Notes under the pieces: model-generated
What the model was told of the DNA's origin: nothing
The model's input: only the letters and a program-made list of their open reading frames with translations
Databases searched by the model: none
Origin: Flavobacterium sp.
GTDB lineage: Bacteria; Bacteroidota; Bacteroidia; Flavobacteriales; Flavobacteriaceae
Reading direction: 5' to 3'
DNA: 64,000 nucleotides
Assembly (NCBI RefSeq): GCF_025352015.1
Contig: NZ_JANXUG010000066.1
Span: 26,314 to 90,313, forward strand
Translations under genes and position numbers: made by a program
Shown here: positions 47,908-57,060 of the stretch, in pieces
Numbering within the stretch: the first letter of the stretch is position 1
How the letters are laid out: each line of letters starts with the position of its first letter

Positions 47908-50900
47908 TTATTCGTTTGCTAAAATCCATTCGCCCGAAGCCAACATGCTTTCTGCTTTCTTGAATTTCATAGTTTCAGACTTACCACTCATTACGTGTTT
48001 GATAGTTATAGTATCATTTCGATTTATTTTTGGAGCATCTCTTACGATGGTTTCTGTAACTTGAGGTCTTTGTTGCATTTGGCTTGCCTCTTTTCCAACT
48101 CGATTGGAAATCCCACTTTCGCTGCTTTCAATTTCGTCTTTACTTTCGGTATAATTTACTTTTTGTTTGATTTGTTTTGCTTCCTGAATACTGTTGTTTT
48201 GCTGTGGCAAATCACCTTTAAACAAAAACGAAATCACTTCTTTATTTACACCATCTAACATGCTTCTAAACAAGTTAAAGGCCTCTAATTTATAAATAAG
48301 CAAAGGATCTTTTTGCTCATGAACCGCCAGCTGAACCGATTGTTTCAATTCATCCATTTTGCGCAAATGCTTCTTCCAAGCTTCATCAACAATGGCAAGC
48401 GTTATGTTTTTTTCAAAGTCTGCAACCAATTGCGCTCCTTTTGAATCGAACGCTTTTTTCAAATCGGTTACTACATTCAATGATTTTAATCCGTCTGAAA
48501 ATGGCACAATGATGCGTTCAAATTTATTACTGTCATTTTTATAAACATCAGTAATAATAGGCAAAGCTTCACGGGCACTTCTTTCGGTTTTTTCAGTATA
48601 ATAAGTCAATGTAGCTTTATAAACTTTACCGGTAATTTCCATTTCAGATAATTTCTCAAATTCATTGGCTGAAATAGGAGAAGTTATAGAAAAATACCGA
48701 ATCAATTCAAACTCGAAATTTTTAAAATCGTTTTTGCTTTTATTTTCACTTACAATCAATTCGCAAGTGTCATACATCATGTTGGCAATATCCAGTTTCA
48801 AACGCTCTCCGTGCAAAGCATGACGACGGCGTTTGTAAACTACTTCACGCTGCGCATTCATAACATCATCATATTCTAGCAAACGTTTACGAGTGCCGAA
48901 GTTGTTTTCTTCTACTTTTTTCTGTGCACGTTCAATAGATTTGGTCATCATCGAATGTTGGATCACTTCGCCTTCTTTCAATCCCATTCTGTCCATTATT
49001 TTGGCTACTCTGTCAGAACCAAATAAACGCATTAAGTTATCCTCCAAAGACACATAAAACTGCGAACTTCCGGGATCTCCTTGACGACCAGCACGACCAC
49101 GCAACTGACGGTCAACTCGACGCGAATCGTGACGTTCGGTTCCAACGATTGCCAAACCTCCGGCGGCTTTTACTTCTGGCGTTAATTTAATATCGGTTCC
49201 ACGACCAGCCATGTTGGTTGCGATGGTTACTACGCCAGATTTTCCAGCTTCTTCTACAATTTGTGCCTCTTGTTTGTGCATTTTGGCATTCAATACATTG
49301 TGATTTACACCACGTATTTTCAACATTCGGCTTAATAATTCCGATATTTCTACAGATGTTGTCCCAATAAGCACTGGTCTTCCGGCTTGTGAAAGCTGTG
49401 TCACATCTTCAATCACTGCATTAAATTTTTCTCGAATCGAGCGGTAAATTAAATCTTCTTTATCCTGGCGCGACATTCCTCGATTCGTTGGAATTTCAAC
49501 CACGTCTAATTTGTAAATTTCCCAGAGTTCGCCAGCTTCTGTAACTGCCGTTCCTGTCATACCAGCTAATTTGCTGTACATACGAAAGTAGTTTTGCAGT
49601 GTGATTGTTGCAAAAGTTTGCGTTGCCGATTCAATGGTCACTTGCTCTTTGGCTTCAATGGCTTGGTGCAGTCCATCAGAATAACGACGACCGTCCATAA
49701 TACGACCGGTTTGCTCATCAACAATCAAAATTTTGTTGTCCATAATCACATATTCTACATCTTTTTCGAATAACGTGTAGGCTTTCAAGAGCTGGGTAAG
49801 TGTATGAATTCTTTCTGATTTGATACCAAAATCCTGAAACAATCGTTCTTTGGCTTCGGCTTCTTTATCTTTTTCTAAATTTTGTTTTTCGATTGTGGCA
49901 ATTTCAGTCCCGATATCTGGTAAAACGAAGAAATTATCATCCGTATCTTTTGATAGAAATTTAATCCCGTTATCGGATAAATCAACTTGATTATTTTTTT
50001 CTTCAATTACAAAGTACAAGGCTTCGTCAACTTCGGGCATCTTCCTATTGTTGTCTGACATGTATTCGTTTTCTGTTTTTTGTAAAAGTGCTTTTACCCC
50101 TTCTTCACTTAAAAATTTAATCAGTGCTTTATTTTTTGGTAACGCTCGGTAAGCTCTCAACAATTGAAAACCAGCTTCTTTCATGTTTCCTTCTTTGAAA
50201 AAACGTTTGGATTCAGTCAAAAATCCGTTTGCCAACTGACGTTGTAAATTATATAAGTTTTCAATTTTTGGTTTCAATTCGTTAAACTCGTGACGATCAC
50301 CATCAGCAACGGGGCCAGAAATAATTAACGGTGTTCGAGCATCATCTATCAATACCGAATCGACCTCATCGACAATAGCATAGTTGTGTTTTCTTTGTAC
50401 TAAATCTTCGGGAGAATGCGCCATGTTATCACGTAAGTAATCAAAACCAAACTCATTATTGGTTCCATAAGTAATATCTGCTTCATACGCTTTTCTGCGG
50501 TCATCGGAGTTTGGCGAATGATTGTCGATACAATCAACTGTTAAACCGTGAAATTCAAATAAAGGAGCTTTCCACGTGCTATCACGTTTTGCTAAATAGT
50601 CGTTCACTGTTACTAAATGAACACCGTTTCCTGTTAACGCATTCAAATAGAGTGGAAGGGTTGCCACCAATGTTTTACCTTCACCCGTTTGCATTTCTGC
50701 AATTTTACCTTCATGCAATACGATACCACCAATTAACTGAACGTCATAGTGAATCATGTCCCAAGTGATTTGTTTTCCTGCTGCGTTCCATTGGTTTGCC
50801 CAATTAGTTTGGTTGCCAACTAAAGTTATATATGGTTTTGTAGCTGAAAGTTCTCTGTCTTTTTCAGACGATGTAACTGTAATAATTGCATTTTCTTTGA

Positions 50901-51267
50901 AACGTTTGGCTGTTTCTTTAATAACTGCAAATGCTTCTGGGAGGATTTCAGCCAATACTTTTTCTGAAATTTCGTAGGCTTCTTTTTCTAAAGCGTCAAT
51001 AGCATTGTAAATATCTTCCCTTAAATCGATGTCGGCAGTATTTTCGGCTTCCAATTTTTTGGCTTCAATTTCTGCATCTTGTTTTTCGCGAGCTTGTTTT
51101 ATTTTAGCCTTAAATTCGGTCGTTTTAGCTCTCAATTCGTCATGCGAAAGGGCTCCTAATACGAATTCTAAAGTTTTTATTTTGGCAATATAAGGTTGTG
51201 TAGCTTTGACATCTTTTTGAGATTTGTCGCCTACAAAAGCTTTGATGATGGTATTTATGAAACTCAT
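47908..51267 (-). CDS. secA: Preprotein translocase ATPase SecA
   Basis: The ATPase motor that pushes unfolded preproteins through SecYEG at the inner membrane. The 1119-aa product is about 220 residues longer than E. coli SecA, as usual in Flavobacteria. Visible: Walker A GEGKTLVAT, IVDEVDSVLIDDARTPLIISG, the preprotein cross-linking region with a charged insert (about residues 330-500), RVDRQLRGRAGRQGDPGSS (motif VI), and the helical scaffold/wing domains. The C-terminal zinc-binding CXCXSGX8CH tail is absent; instead it ends IKHVMSGKSETMKFKKAESM, a tail I recall from flavobacterial relatives. Its own TAAATTTG box lies at 51323-51330, after the DUF2795 terminator. Confidence 0.97.
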   Translation of the reverse strand: MSFINTIIKAFVGDKSQKDVKATQPYIAKIKTLEFVLGALSHDELRAKTTEFKAKIKQAREKQDAEIEAKKLEAENTADIDLREDIYNAIDALEKEAYEISEKVLAEILPEAFAVIKETAKRFKENAIITVTSSEKDRELSATKPYITLVGNQTNWANQWNAAGKQITWDMIHYDVQLIGGIVLHEGKIAEMQTGEGKTLVATLPLYLNALTGNGVHLVTVNDYLAKRDSTWKAPLFEFHGLTVDCIDNHSPNSDDRRKAYEADITYGTNNEFGFDYLRDNMAHSPEDLVQRKHNYAIVDEVDSVLIDDARTPLIISGPVADGDRHEFNELKPKIENLYNLQRQLANGFLTESKRFFKEGNMKEAGFQLLRAYRALPKNKALIKFLSEEGVKALLQKTENEYMSDNNRKMPEVDEALYFVIEEKNNQVDLSDNGIKFLSKDTDDNFFVLPDIGTEIATIEKQNLEKDKEAEAKERLFQDFGIKSERIHTLTQLLKAYTLFEKDVEYVIMDNKILIVDEQTGRIMDGRRYSDGLHQAIEAKEQVTIESATQTFATITLQNYFRMYSKLAGMTGTAVTEAGELWEIYKLDVVEIPTNRGMSRQDKEDLIYRSIREKFNAVIEDVTQLSQAGRPVLIGTTSVEISELLSRMLKIRGVNHNVLNAKMHKQEAQIVEEAGKSGVVTIATNMAGRGTDIKLTPEVKAAGGLAIVGTERHDSRRVDRQLRGRAGRQGDPGSSQFYVSLEDNLMRLFGSDRVAKIMDRMGLKEGEVIQHSMMTKSIERAQKKVEENNFGTRKRLLEYDDVMNAQREVVYKRRRHALHGERLKLDIANMMYDTCELIVSENKSKNDFKNFEFELIRYFSITSPISANEFEKLSEMEITGKVYKATLTYYTEKTERSAREALPIITDVYKNDSNKFERIIVPFSDGLKSLNVVTDLKKAFDSKGAQLVADFEKNITLAIVDEAWKKHLRKMDELKQSVQLAVHEQKDPLLIYKLEAFNLFRSMLDGVNKEVISFLFKGDLPQQNNSIQEAKQIKQKVNYTESKDEIESSESGISNRVGKEASQMQQRPQVTETIVRDAPKINRNDTITIKHVMSGKSETMKFKKAESMLASGEWILANE

Positions 51268-51322
51268 AATTGTGTTCGTGTTATTTTTTTATAGTCCAAA
51301 TTCATAAATTCGAAATGGAGAG

Positions 51323-51330
51323 CAAATTTA
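51323..51330 (-). promoter_or_regulatory. Putative -7 box for secA
   Basis: Reads TAAATTTG on the minus strand, matching TAnnTTTG, 56 bp before the secA start and just after the terminator of the DUF2795 gene. Confidence 0.4.
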
Positions 51331-51333
51331 AAC

Positions 51334-51362
51334 AAAAAAAAAGCCCGAAATGGACTTTTTTT
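51334..51362 (-). terminator. Terminator after the DUF2795 gene
   Basis: On the minus strand AAAAAAAGTCC pairs with GGGCTTTTTTT around a 5-base loop and is followed by more T. Confidence 0.75.
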
Positions 51363-51381
51363 CTCTTGAAATTTTTATTTT

Positions 51382-51603
51382 TTAATATTCATCCTCGTTC
51401 CAAAGATAATCTTCGTCTGTGGGATAATCTGGCCATATTTCTTCCATAGATTCGTAGATTTCTCCTTCGTCTTCTATAGATTGTAAATTCTCTACTACTT
51501 CTAGTGGAGCACCAGTTCTTATAGCATAATCAATAAGTTCGTCTTTGGTTGCTGGCCAAGGAGCATCGCTTAAGTAGGATGCCAATTCTAATGTCCAATA
51601 CAT
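51382..51603 (-). CDS. DUF2795 family protein
   Basis: A 73-aa protein of the DUF2795 family: an N-terminal helix-loop with SDAPWPATKDELIDYAI and RTGAPLEVVENLQSI, then an acidic tail ending EDYLWNEDEY. The family is small, soluble and of unknown function. Length matches. It sits between the adenosyltransferase and secA genes with its own terminator. No further role can be deduced. Confidence 0.88.
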   Translation of the reverse strand: MYWTLELASYLSDAPWPATKDELIDYAIRTGAPLEVVENLQSIEDEGEIYESMEEIWPDYPTDEDYLWNEDEY

Positions 51604-51791
51604 CTTATGTTGATTTTAATTTATGCAAAAATAAATTTTAAACTGAAAAAGTCAAGTTTTTTTTAATTTATTTTTAAATATGTGTAAGAACGTCTTTTTT
51701 AATTGTTGATTTAAGATTAACGATTTGAGATTTCAAGATTGTTTCGCAGTCAAATCTGACTTCAAAAATCGTTTATCTTTATTCTAAAATC

Positions 51792-52361
51792 TTATTTTCG
51801 AGGAATCCACTGCACTTCCTCTGCTTTCAGATCAAAGGATAACTTTCTTGCCAAAACAAAAAGGTAGTCAGAAAGTCGGTTTAGGTATTTGATGACTTGT
51901 TCGTTTGTAGGTTCTATTTCATGCAAATGCACGGCTAAACGTTCTGCTCTTCGGCATACACAACGCGCAATGTGACAGTATGACACCGTAGTATGTCCGC
52001 CGGGTAACACAAAATGTGTCATTTGAGGCAATGAATCTTCCATAGTATCTATTTCTTTTTCTAGAAATTCAATGTCTGACTCCAGTATTCCTAAATTTTG
52101 TAACCGTTTTTGCCCATTTTTCAATGTTTCTTTTTCTGGTGGCGTTGCCAGAATAGCACCCACGGTAAACAAACGGTCTTGTACCTCAATTAATACATTT
52201 TTGTATAATTGATTCAAGTTTTGATCTCGAATTAATCCAATATGGGAGTTGAGTTCATCGACTGTTCCGTAGCTTTCTATGCGGATATGGTGTTTAGGCA
52301 CTCGAGTTCCACCAAATAATGATGTGGTTCCGGTGTCGCCTGTTTTGGTATATACTTTCAT
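51792..52361 (-). CDS. Cob(I)alamin adenosyltransferase, PduO type
   Basis: Makes adenosylcobalamin from cob(I)alamin and ATP. The 189-aa product has the N-terminal ATP-binding motif TKTGDTGTTSLFGG, the RIESYGTVDELNSHIG helix and the C-terminal CRRAERLAVHL and NRLSDYLFVLAR motifs of the PduO class. It is soluble and trimeric by family. It would supply the cofactor for methylmalonyl-CoA mutase, which also needs MeaB (37951). No cobalamin riboswitch was recognised upstream. Alone between two gaps of about 190 and 230 bp; the right-hand gap holds the structured repeat copy 2. Confidence 0.94.
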   Translation of the reverse strand: MKVYTKTGDTGTTSLFGGTRVPKHHIRIESYGTVDELNSHIGLIRDQNLNQLYKNVLIEVQDRLFTVGAILATPPEKETLKNGQKRLQNLGILESDIEFLEKEIDTMEDSLPQMTHFVLPGGHTTVSYCHIARCVCRRAERLAVHLHEIEPTNEQVIKYLNRLSDYLFVLARKLSFDLKAEEVQWIPRK

Positions 52362-52452
52362 TTGAATTTACGATTTATGATATAAAATTTACGACTTTAT
52401 ATTTATGTTTTTTATTGATTTCAAAGATAACAAAAATTCAAATGGATTAAAG

Positions 52453-52586
52453 TTTAGCCCTGATTGGAGTGAAAATCCTTTTTTGTTTTGTCGCCTTGAG
52501 CGCAGCTAAAAGGCTTTTTACAAAACAAAAAAGATTGCAGCGAAAAGCAGGAATAGGGATTATAGATAAAGCCCGAACGATTTGCT
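52453..52586 (+). repeat. Structured intergenic repeat, copy 2
   Basis: Begins TTTAGCCCTGATTG, carries a perfect 14-bp inverted repeat (CTTTTTTGTTTTGT at 52478-52491, complement at 52520-52533), then GCAGCG..AAAGCAGGAA.AGGGA.TA and AGCCCGAAC..TT.GCT. The same blocks occur inverted at 41270-41350. Confidence 0.75.
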
Positions 52587-52593
52587 ACAAATT

Positions 52594-53292
52594 TTATAAG
52601 TGGTCATCATTTGGGTTGTCACTTTCAATAGTTCCGTCACGCAAACGGATGATGCGATGGGCGTATTTCGCAATATCTTCTTCGTGGGTTACAATAATTA
52701 TAGTGTTGCCATTTTTGTGAATGTCATTGAAAAGGTTCATAATTTCGATTGACGTTTTACTGTCTAAATTTCCGGTTGGTTCATCTGCTAATATAATAGA
52801 AGGCTTGTTGACCAAAGCTCTGGCAATAGCCACACGCTGGCGTTGTCCGCCCGAAAGTTGGTTAGGTTGATGATCCATTCTATCGGCTAGATTTACCTGC
52901 GTTAGTACCTCTGTGGCTCGCTCGTTGCGTTCTGATTTTGAGTAGCCTGCATAAATCATTGGTAAGGCTACATTATTTAAAGCGGTTGTGCGAGGCAAAA
53001 GATTGAAAGTTTGAAAGACAAATCCAATTTCTTTGTTACGTATTTCGGCCAAATCATCATCGTGCATTTGGCTGACGTCTTTACCGTTCAAAATATAAGT
53101 TCCCGAAGTGGGAGTGTCTAAACAACCTAATAAATTCATCAAGGTTGATTTTCCAGAACCTGATGGTCCCATAAGTGCAACATATTCCCCTTTATTAATC
53201 TGTAAATCGATGCCTTTTAGAACATTTATTGTTTCGTTTCCTAGCTGGAAATCTCGTTTAAGGTTGGCTATATTGATTAATGGATTTGCCAT
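52594..53292 (-). CDS. ABC transporter ATPase, LolD/MacB-like
   Basis: A 232-aa ATP-binding subunit. Walker [13 protein letters not shown], signature [15 protein letters not shown], Walker [13 protein letters not shown] and the H-loop [14 protein letters not shown] are all intact. The [11 protein letters not shown] motif is typical of the LolD/MacB/YknY group, which powers MacB-type efflux or lipoprotein release with a FtsX-like permease. No permease gene is adjacent, so it is an orphan subunit here. Divergent from the lipoprotein gene at 53459; repeat copy 2 lies just beyond its 3' end. Confidence 0.93.
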   Translation of the reverse strand: MANPLINIANLKRDFQLGNETINVLKGIDLQINKGEYVALMGPSGSGKSTLMNLLGCLDTPTSGTYILNGKDVSQMHDDDLAEIRNKEIGFVFQTFNLLPRTTALNNVALPMIYAGYSKSERNERATEVLTQVNLADRMDHQPNQLSGGQRQRVAIARALVNKPSIILADEPTGNLDSKTSIEIMNLFNDIHKNGNTIIIVTHEEDIAKYAHRIIRLRDGTIESDNPNDDHL

Positions 53293-53458
53293 TATATGCT
53301 GAAATTTAATTTGTTCAATAGGTAGTAAAGATAGGGGATATGTTACATTCTAATTGCTTTTTATATTTCAAGGAATTATGTAATTAATAGAAATAATTGT
53401 ATAAAGCGGTTGTACCATGCTCTAAGTATATTTACATCAAAATTAAAAATTAAATAAA

Positions 53459-54133
53459 ATGAAAAAAAGATTATTACAATGTGGTATGCTTTGCGGGTTG
53501 TTGCTTACAATAGTATCTTGTAAAAACAAAGAAAAACAAGAAGCAGATGAAAAAATTGCCTCATTGCAAACTTATATCGATTCTTTGGAAAGAGTAAAAA
53601 CTACAGATTCTGAAGCTAATTGGGATAAAATTTCCGCTGATTTTGACCGTAAGACTAAAGAATCTAATGAAGCAATTTCAAGATTGAATGATGATGTAAA
53701 AGCTAAAAATAAAGCTCGTGTTGATTCTATTAATGCAAGATATGTAATTTTAAAAACAAAAGTTGAAGCATCGAAAGCACCTAAAAAAGTAGTTATTAAT
53801 GCCAATCAAAGATTAAGAAATACATTTTTTGGTGCCGATAGAATTGGTGAGGACATGAAATTTGGTTGGGTAAATAAAGATAACATTTTAGAAACGTATC
53901 AAAAATTCTTCGATTCCTATAAAGCTAACAAAAGTAAATTTTCTAGAGAGGATTATGATGAAGTAAAATTGATTTACGAAGCATTAGATAGTCGAAAAAA
54001 TACAGTTGAAAAAGAAGGATTATCGTCAAGTGATAATATGAAAATAGCTTCTATAAAATTCAAATTTGCACCAATGTTTAAAGTAAATAGAATAGGAGCA
54101 AAGGCGAGAGAAAATGAAGAAGCTAAAGAATAA
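53459..54133 (+). CDS. Hypothetical coiled-coil lipoprotein
   Basis: A 224-aa protein with a lipoprotein signal (lipobox TIVSC, Cys at about residue 21). The body is almost wholly helical with heptad patterns (LQTYIDSLERVKTTDSEA, then ISRLNDDVKAKNKARVD), so an elongated coiled-coil rod on the periplasmic face is likely. I do not recognise a named family; it resembles small Bacteroidota lipoproteins of unknown role. Single gene with its own terminator; divergent from the LolD/MacB-like ATPase gene. Confidence 0.8.
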   Translation: MKKRLLQCGMLCGLLLTIVSCKNKEKQEADEKIASLQTYIDSLERVKTTDSEANWDKISADFDRKTKESNEAISRLNDDVKAKNKARVDSINARYVILKTKVEASKAPKKVVINANQRLRNTFFGADRIGEDMKFGWVNKDNILETYQKFFDSYKANKSKFSREDYDEVKLIYEALDSRKNTVEKEGLSSSDNMKIASIKFKFAPMFKVNRIGAKARENEEAKE

Positions 54134-54161
54134 TTTTTGGATTGGTTTGTTAATTCGAAAG

Positions 54162-54190
54162 ATGGCGGTCAGCAATGACTGCCATTTTTT
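54162..54190 (+). terminator. Terminator after the lipoprotein gene
   Basis: ATGGCGGTCA pairs with TGACTGCCAT (one G-T pair) around a 4-base loop, then TTTTTT. Its T run overlaps the stop codon of the converging methyltransferase gene. Confidence 0.85.
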
Positions 54191-54968
54191 ATGGTCTAAT
54201 CACAAAATGTTCTTTTGGTTGTTCCTTGCGAAAAAAAACTAATCCCCATTGAAAGGTGTCAATAGCTACGGTAACTTTTGGATGATTTTGAATGATTTTC
54301 CAAGCATCTTTCATGTCTTGTGACCAATGAATATCATCAAAAATCCACACCGTTTCATTAGTTATAGTAGGTAATAATAATTCAAAGTATTCTAAAGTTG
54401 CGGACTTTGAATGATTGCCGTCAAAGTAAATTAGATCGAAAGTCGAAAGTCGAAATTCGAAAGTTTTTAAATAGCTGGAGAATTCGGTTTGAATTAGTTT
54501 TACATTTTTTAAATTGAATTTCACGAACTGTTTTTTTGCCATTAAACTTGTTGCAAGGCAACCTTCCAGCGTGTTCATCGTAGCATTTTTGTTTCCCAAT
54601 GATAGAGCAACTGTGGCTAAACCCAATGAAGTTCCAATTTCCAAAATACTTTCAGGCTTAAAATAATTGGTGATTCTGAATAGTAATTCAGCGCGTTTTG
54701 AACTGATACCCGCTGTTTTTGCAATCTTTGAAATGGGTCTTGTATTGGTTTTAAAAACTTTGGAGCCCGCACCAAAGTCAGTAACCACAATAGTATTCTT
54801 GTTCTGTAAAAGTGATTTTCTATAATTCTGTAGCACTGAATATTCTAAATACTTTTTCTTGTCATAAAAACATTTAGAAACCAATGAATATACAAACGGC
54901 GAATGCACTCTGTGTTCATTTTTGGAATGCCATAGGAAGTTTAAATATGATTTTATGGTGTGTAACAT
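54189..54968 (-). CDS. Class I SAM-dependent methyltransferase (O-methyltransferase-like)
   Basis: A 259-aa enzyme using S-adenosylmethionine. Motif I is ILEIGTSLGLATVAL; FDLIYFDGNHSKSATLEY (motif with Asp-Gly-Asn-His) and WIFDDIHWSQDM place it with the catechol/O-methyltransferase-like group. An unusual feature lies at about residues 165-180: the segment before FDLIYFDG reads KTFEFRLST and is encoded by a four-unit heptanucleotide tract (54437-54464). The substrate is unknown. Convergent with the lipoprotein gene; probably monocistronic. Confidence 0.88.
   Translation of the reverse strand: MLHTIKSYLNFLWHSKNEHRVHSPFVYSLVSKCFYDKKKYLEYSVLQNYRKSLLQNKNTIVVTDFGAGSKVFKTNTRPISKIAKTAGISSKRAELLFRITNYFKPESILEIGTSLGLATVALSLGNKNATMNTLEGCLATSLMAKKQFVKFNLKNVKLIQTEFSSYLKTFEFRLSTFDLIYFDGNHSKSATLEYFELLLPTITNETVWIFDDIHWSQDMKDAWKIIQNHPKVTVAIDTFQWGLVFFRKEQPKEHFVIRP
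54437..54464 (-). repeat. Heptanucleotide tract inside a coding gene
   Basis: Four units of the plus-strand sequence CGAAAGT, CGAAAGT, CGAAATT, CGAAAGT lie in tandem inside the methyltransferase gene. A change of one or two units would shift the frame; a change of three would stay in frame. Confidence 0.85.
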
Positions 54969-54981
54969 TTGTTTTTTGTTG

Positions 54982-55062
54982 CACAGAGATTCACAGAGTT
55001 TTATTTTTTTCGCCGTGAGTCTCTGTGAAATTATTTTTTTTACACATTGTTACACAGAGATT
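54982..55062. repeat. CACAGAG direct and inverted repeats
   Basis: CACAGAGATT occurs at 54982-54991 and again at 55053-55062; TCACAGAG (54991-54998) is matched by its reverse complement CTCTGTGA at 55021-55028. They lie in the gap between the methyltransferase and Uup-like genes. A similar 'CACAGAG' clutter is common between genes in many bacteria (recalled). Confidence 0.55.
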
Positions 55063-55094
55063 TATTTTTTTCTCTATAAATCGCTGTAAATAGT

Positions 55095-56957
55095 TTATCC
55101 CATTTTAGAGGAAAGCTCAAACCAACGCTCTTCTTTTTGCTCCAGTTTCCTGATGATAACCTCTAATTCTTTGGCTTTTGCCGTAATGTCAGCATCTGCA
55201 ACTTTGCTTTCTGAAAACTGATTTTCGATTTGCTTTTTCTCGTATTCCAAATCCTTGATTTCTCGTTCAATTTTGTTGTATTCCTTTTGCTCGTTAAAAT
55301 TTAATTTAGAGGAAGCAGTATTATTTTGCTTCCAATTTACTTTTTCGGTGCTAACATTCGAAAGATTTTTTGGTTCAGCCGAATCTTCATACGCTCTAAA
55401 ATCGGAATAATTTCCGGGGAAATCTTCTATCTGTCCCTCACCTCTAAAAATAAATAAGTGATCTACAATTTTGTCCATAAAGTAGCGGTCGTGAGAAACC
55501 ACCAATAAGCAACCGGGATAATCTAATAAGAAACTTTCTAACACATTCAAAGTCACAATATCCAAGTCATTCGTAGGCTCATCAAGAATCAAAAAGTTCG
55601 GATTCTGAATCAAAACCGTACACAAATACAATCGTTTCAATTCGCCACCACTCAATTTCTCAACAAAGTCGTATTGCTTTTTGGCGTCAAATAAGAAGCG
55701 TTCCAATAACTGCGAAGCCGAAATGATTTTCCCTTTCGTCAGCGGAATGTATTCACCATATTCCTTAATGATATCGATAACTTTCTGACCAGGTTTTGGG
55801 TTGATGCCGCTTTGCGTATAATACCCAATCTTAATAGTGTCGCCAATGATAACCTTACCCGATTCAGGCAAAATGGTTTTTGTCATGATATTAAGGAAAG
55901 TCGATTTTCCTGTTCCATTTTTTCCAATGATACCAATGCGTTCGCCACGTTGGAAATCATAAGTAAAATTGTCGAGAATAATCTTGTCCTTAAATTTTTT
56001 ATTGATTTTGTGCAGCTCTATAATCTTGCTGCCCATACGTTCCATATTGATTTCAAGTTCCACAACATTTTCTTTTCTGCGACTTTCTGCTTTCTCCTTA
56101 ATTACATAAAAATCATCCTGACGCGATTTCGATTTGGTCGTTCTCGCTTTTGGTTGACGACGCATCCAAGCTAATTCTTTTACAAAAAGGTTTTGCGCTT
56201 TGTCAATAGAAGAATTTTCCATGGCAATGCGTTCTTCTTTCTTTTGCAAATAATAGGAGTAATTTCCTTTGTATTGGTATAATTTACCGTTGTCTAATTC
56301 GATAATTTCGTTGCAAACGCGTTCCAAAAAAAAACGGTCATGCGTTACCATAAATAGCGTAATATTTTCTTTGGCAAAATAACTTTCCAACCATTCAATC
56401 ATCTCTAAATCCAAATGGTTCGTCGGTTCATCCAAAATCAATAAATCAGGTCGATTGATAAGAATAATAGCCAAAGACAAACGTTTTTTTTGTCCGCCAG
56501 AAAGCGATTTCACTTTCAGTTTTAAATCCTCGAGTTTTAGTTTGGATAAGATTTGCTTGAATTGGGTTTCAAAATCCCAAGCATTGTGGCGATCCATTTC
56601 ATCAAAAGCCAATTGGTATTTTTCTTCATTTTCAGGATTTTCCAATGCTTTTTCGTAGCGTTCAATGACGTGCAGCACTTCATTATCGGATGCAAAAATA
56701 CTTTCCTCAATCGTTAGTTCGTCCTGCAGGTTACTTTTTTGGGATAGAAAAGCCATTTTCAAACCTTTTCGAAGTACAACTTGCCCTGTGTCTGGCTCGT
56801 CTTCACCATTGATAATATTCATAATACAGGTTTTCCCCGAACCATTTTTGGCAATGAAAGCTATTTTTTGGTCTTTATTAATGCCAAAAGAAATATCTCT
56901 AAACAAAGTTTTTTCGCCAAAGGATTTAGATATGTTTTCTACTGAAAGGTAATTCAT
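55095..56957 (-). CDS. uup: ABC-F family ATPase, Uup-like
   Basis: A 620-aa twin ATPase. Domain 1: Walker A AKNGSGKT, signature LSGGQKKRLSLA, Walker [13 protein letters not shown]. Domain 2: [36 protein letters not shown]. The C-terminal 90 residues form a coiled coil (NEQKEYNKIEREIKDLEYEKK to the end, EERWFELSSK), the DNA-binding Uup-type tail, which separates it from the other two ABC-F proteins here. Uup proteins act in ribosome function and in suppressing transposon excision or managing branched DNA. Both ATP sites look intact. Start taken at ATG 56957. Confidence 0.93.
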   Translation of the reverse strand: MNYLSVENISKSFGEKTLFRDISFGINKDQKIAFIAKNGSGKTCIMNIINGEDEPDTGQVVLRKGLKMAFLSQKSNLQDELTIEESIFASDNEVLHVIERYEKALENPENEEKYQLAFDEMDRHNAWDFETQFKQILSKLKLEDLKLKVKSLSGGQKKRLSLAIILINRPDLLILDEPTNHLDLEMIEWLESYFAKENITLFMVTHDRFFLERVCNEIIELDNGKLYQYKGNYSYYLQKKEERIAMENSSIDKAQNLFVKELAWMRRQPKARTTKSKSRQDDFYVIKEKAESRRKENVVELEINMERMGSKIIELHKINKKFKDKIILDNFTYDFQRGERIGIIGKNGTGKSTFLNIMTKTILPESGKVIIGDTIKIGYYTQSGINPKPGQKVIDIIKEYGEYIPLTKGKIISASQLLERFLFDAKKQYDFVEKLSGGELKRLYLCTVLIQNPNFLILDEPTNDLDIVTLNVLESFLLDYPGCLLVVSHDRYFMDKIVDHLFIFRGEGQIEDFPGNYSDFRAYEDSAEPKNLSNVSTEKVNWKQNNTASSKLNFNEQKEYNKIEREIKDLEYEKKQIENQFSESKVADADITAKAKELEVIIRKLEQKEERWFELSSKMG

Positions 56958-57010
56958 TGAATTAATTTGAAAATTACAGTGTGCAAAAGTAGTACTTTAA
57001 ACCGTTCCAT

Positions 57011-57039
57011 CATTTCCAAATTGGCACATTTTCAAATTG
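57011..57039 (-). repeat. Dispersed AATTTGAAAATG repeat copy, inverted
   Basis: Minus strand reads AATTTGAAAATG, GCC, AATTTGGAAATG. With AATTTGAAAAT at 56964-56974 and a related tract at 57085-57096 it forms a cluster around the rpoC fragment. Confidence 0.55.
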
Positions 57040-57060
57040 CCTATGTTCTATTTCTAAAAT

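Noticed and set aside
51604..52452. Cobalamin riboswitch near the adenosyltransferase gene
   Set aside because: No B12-box-like conserved core was seen on either side.
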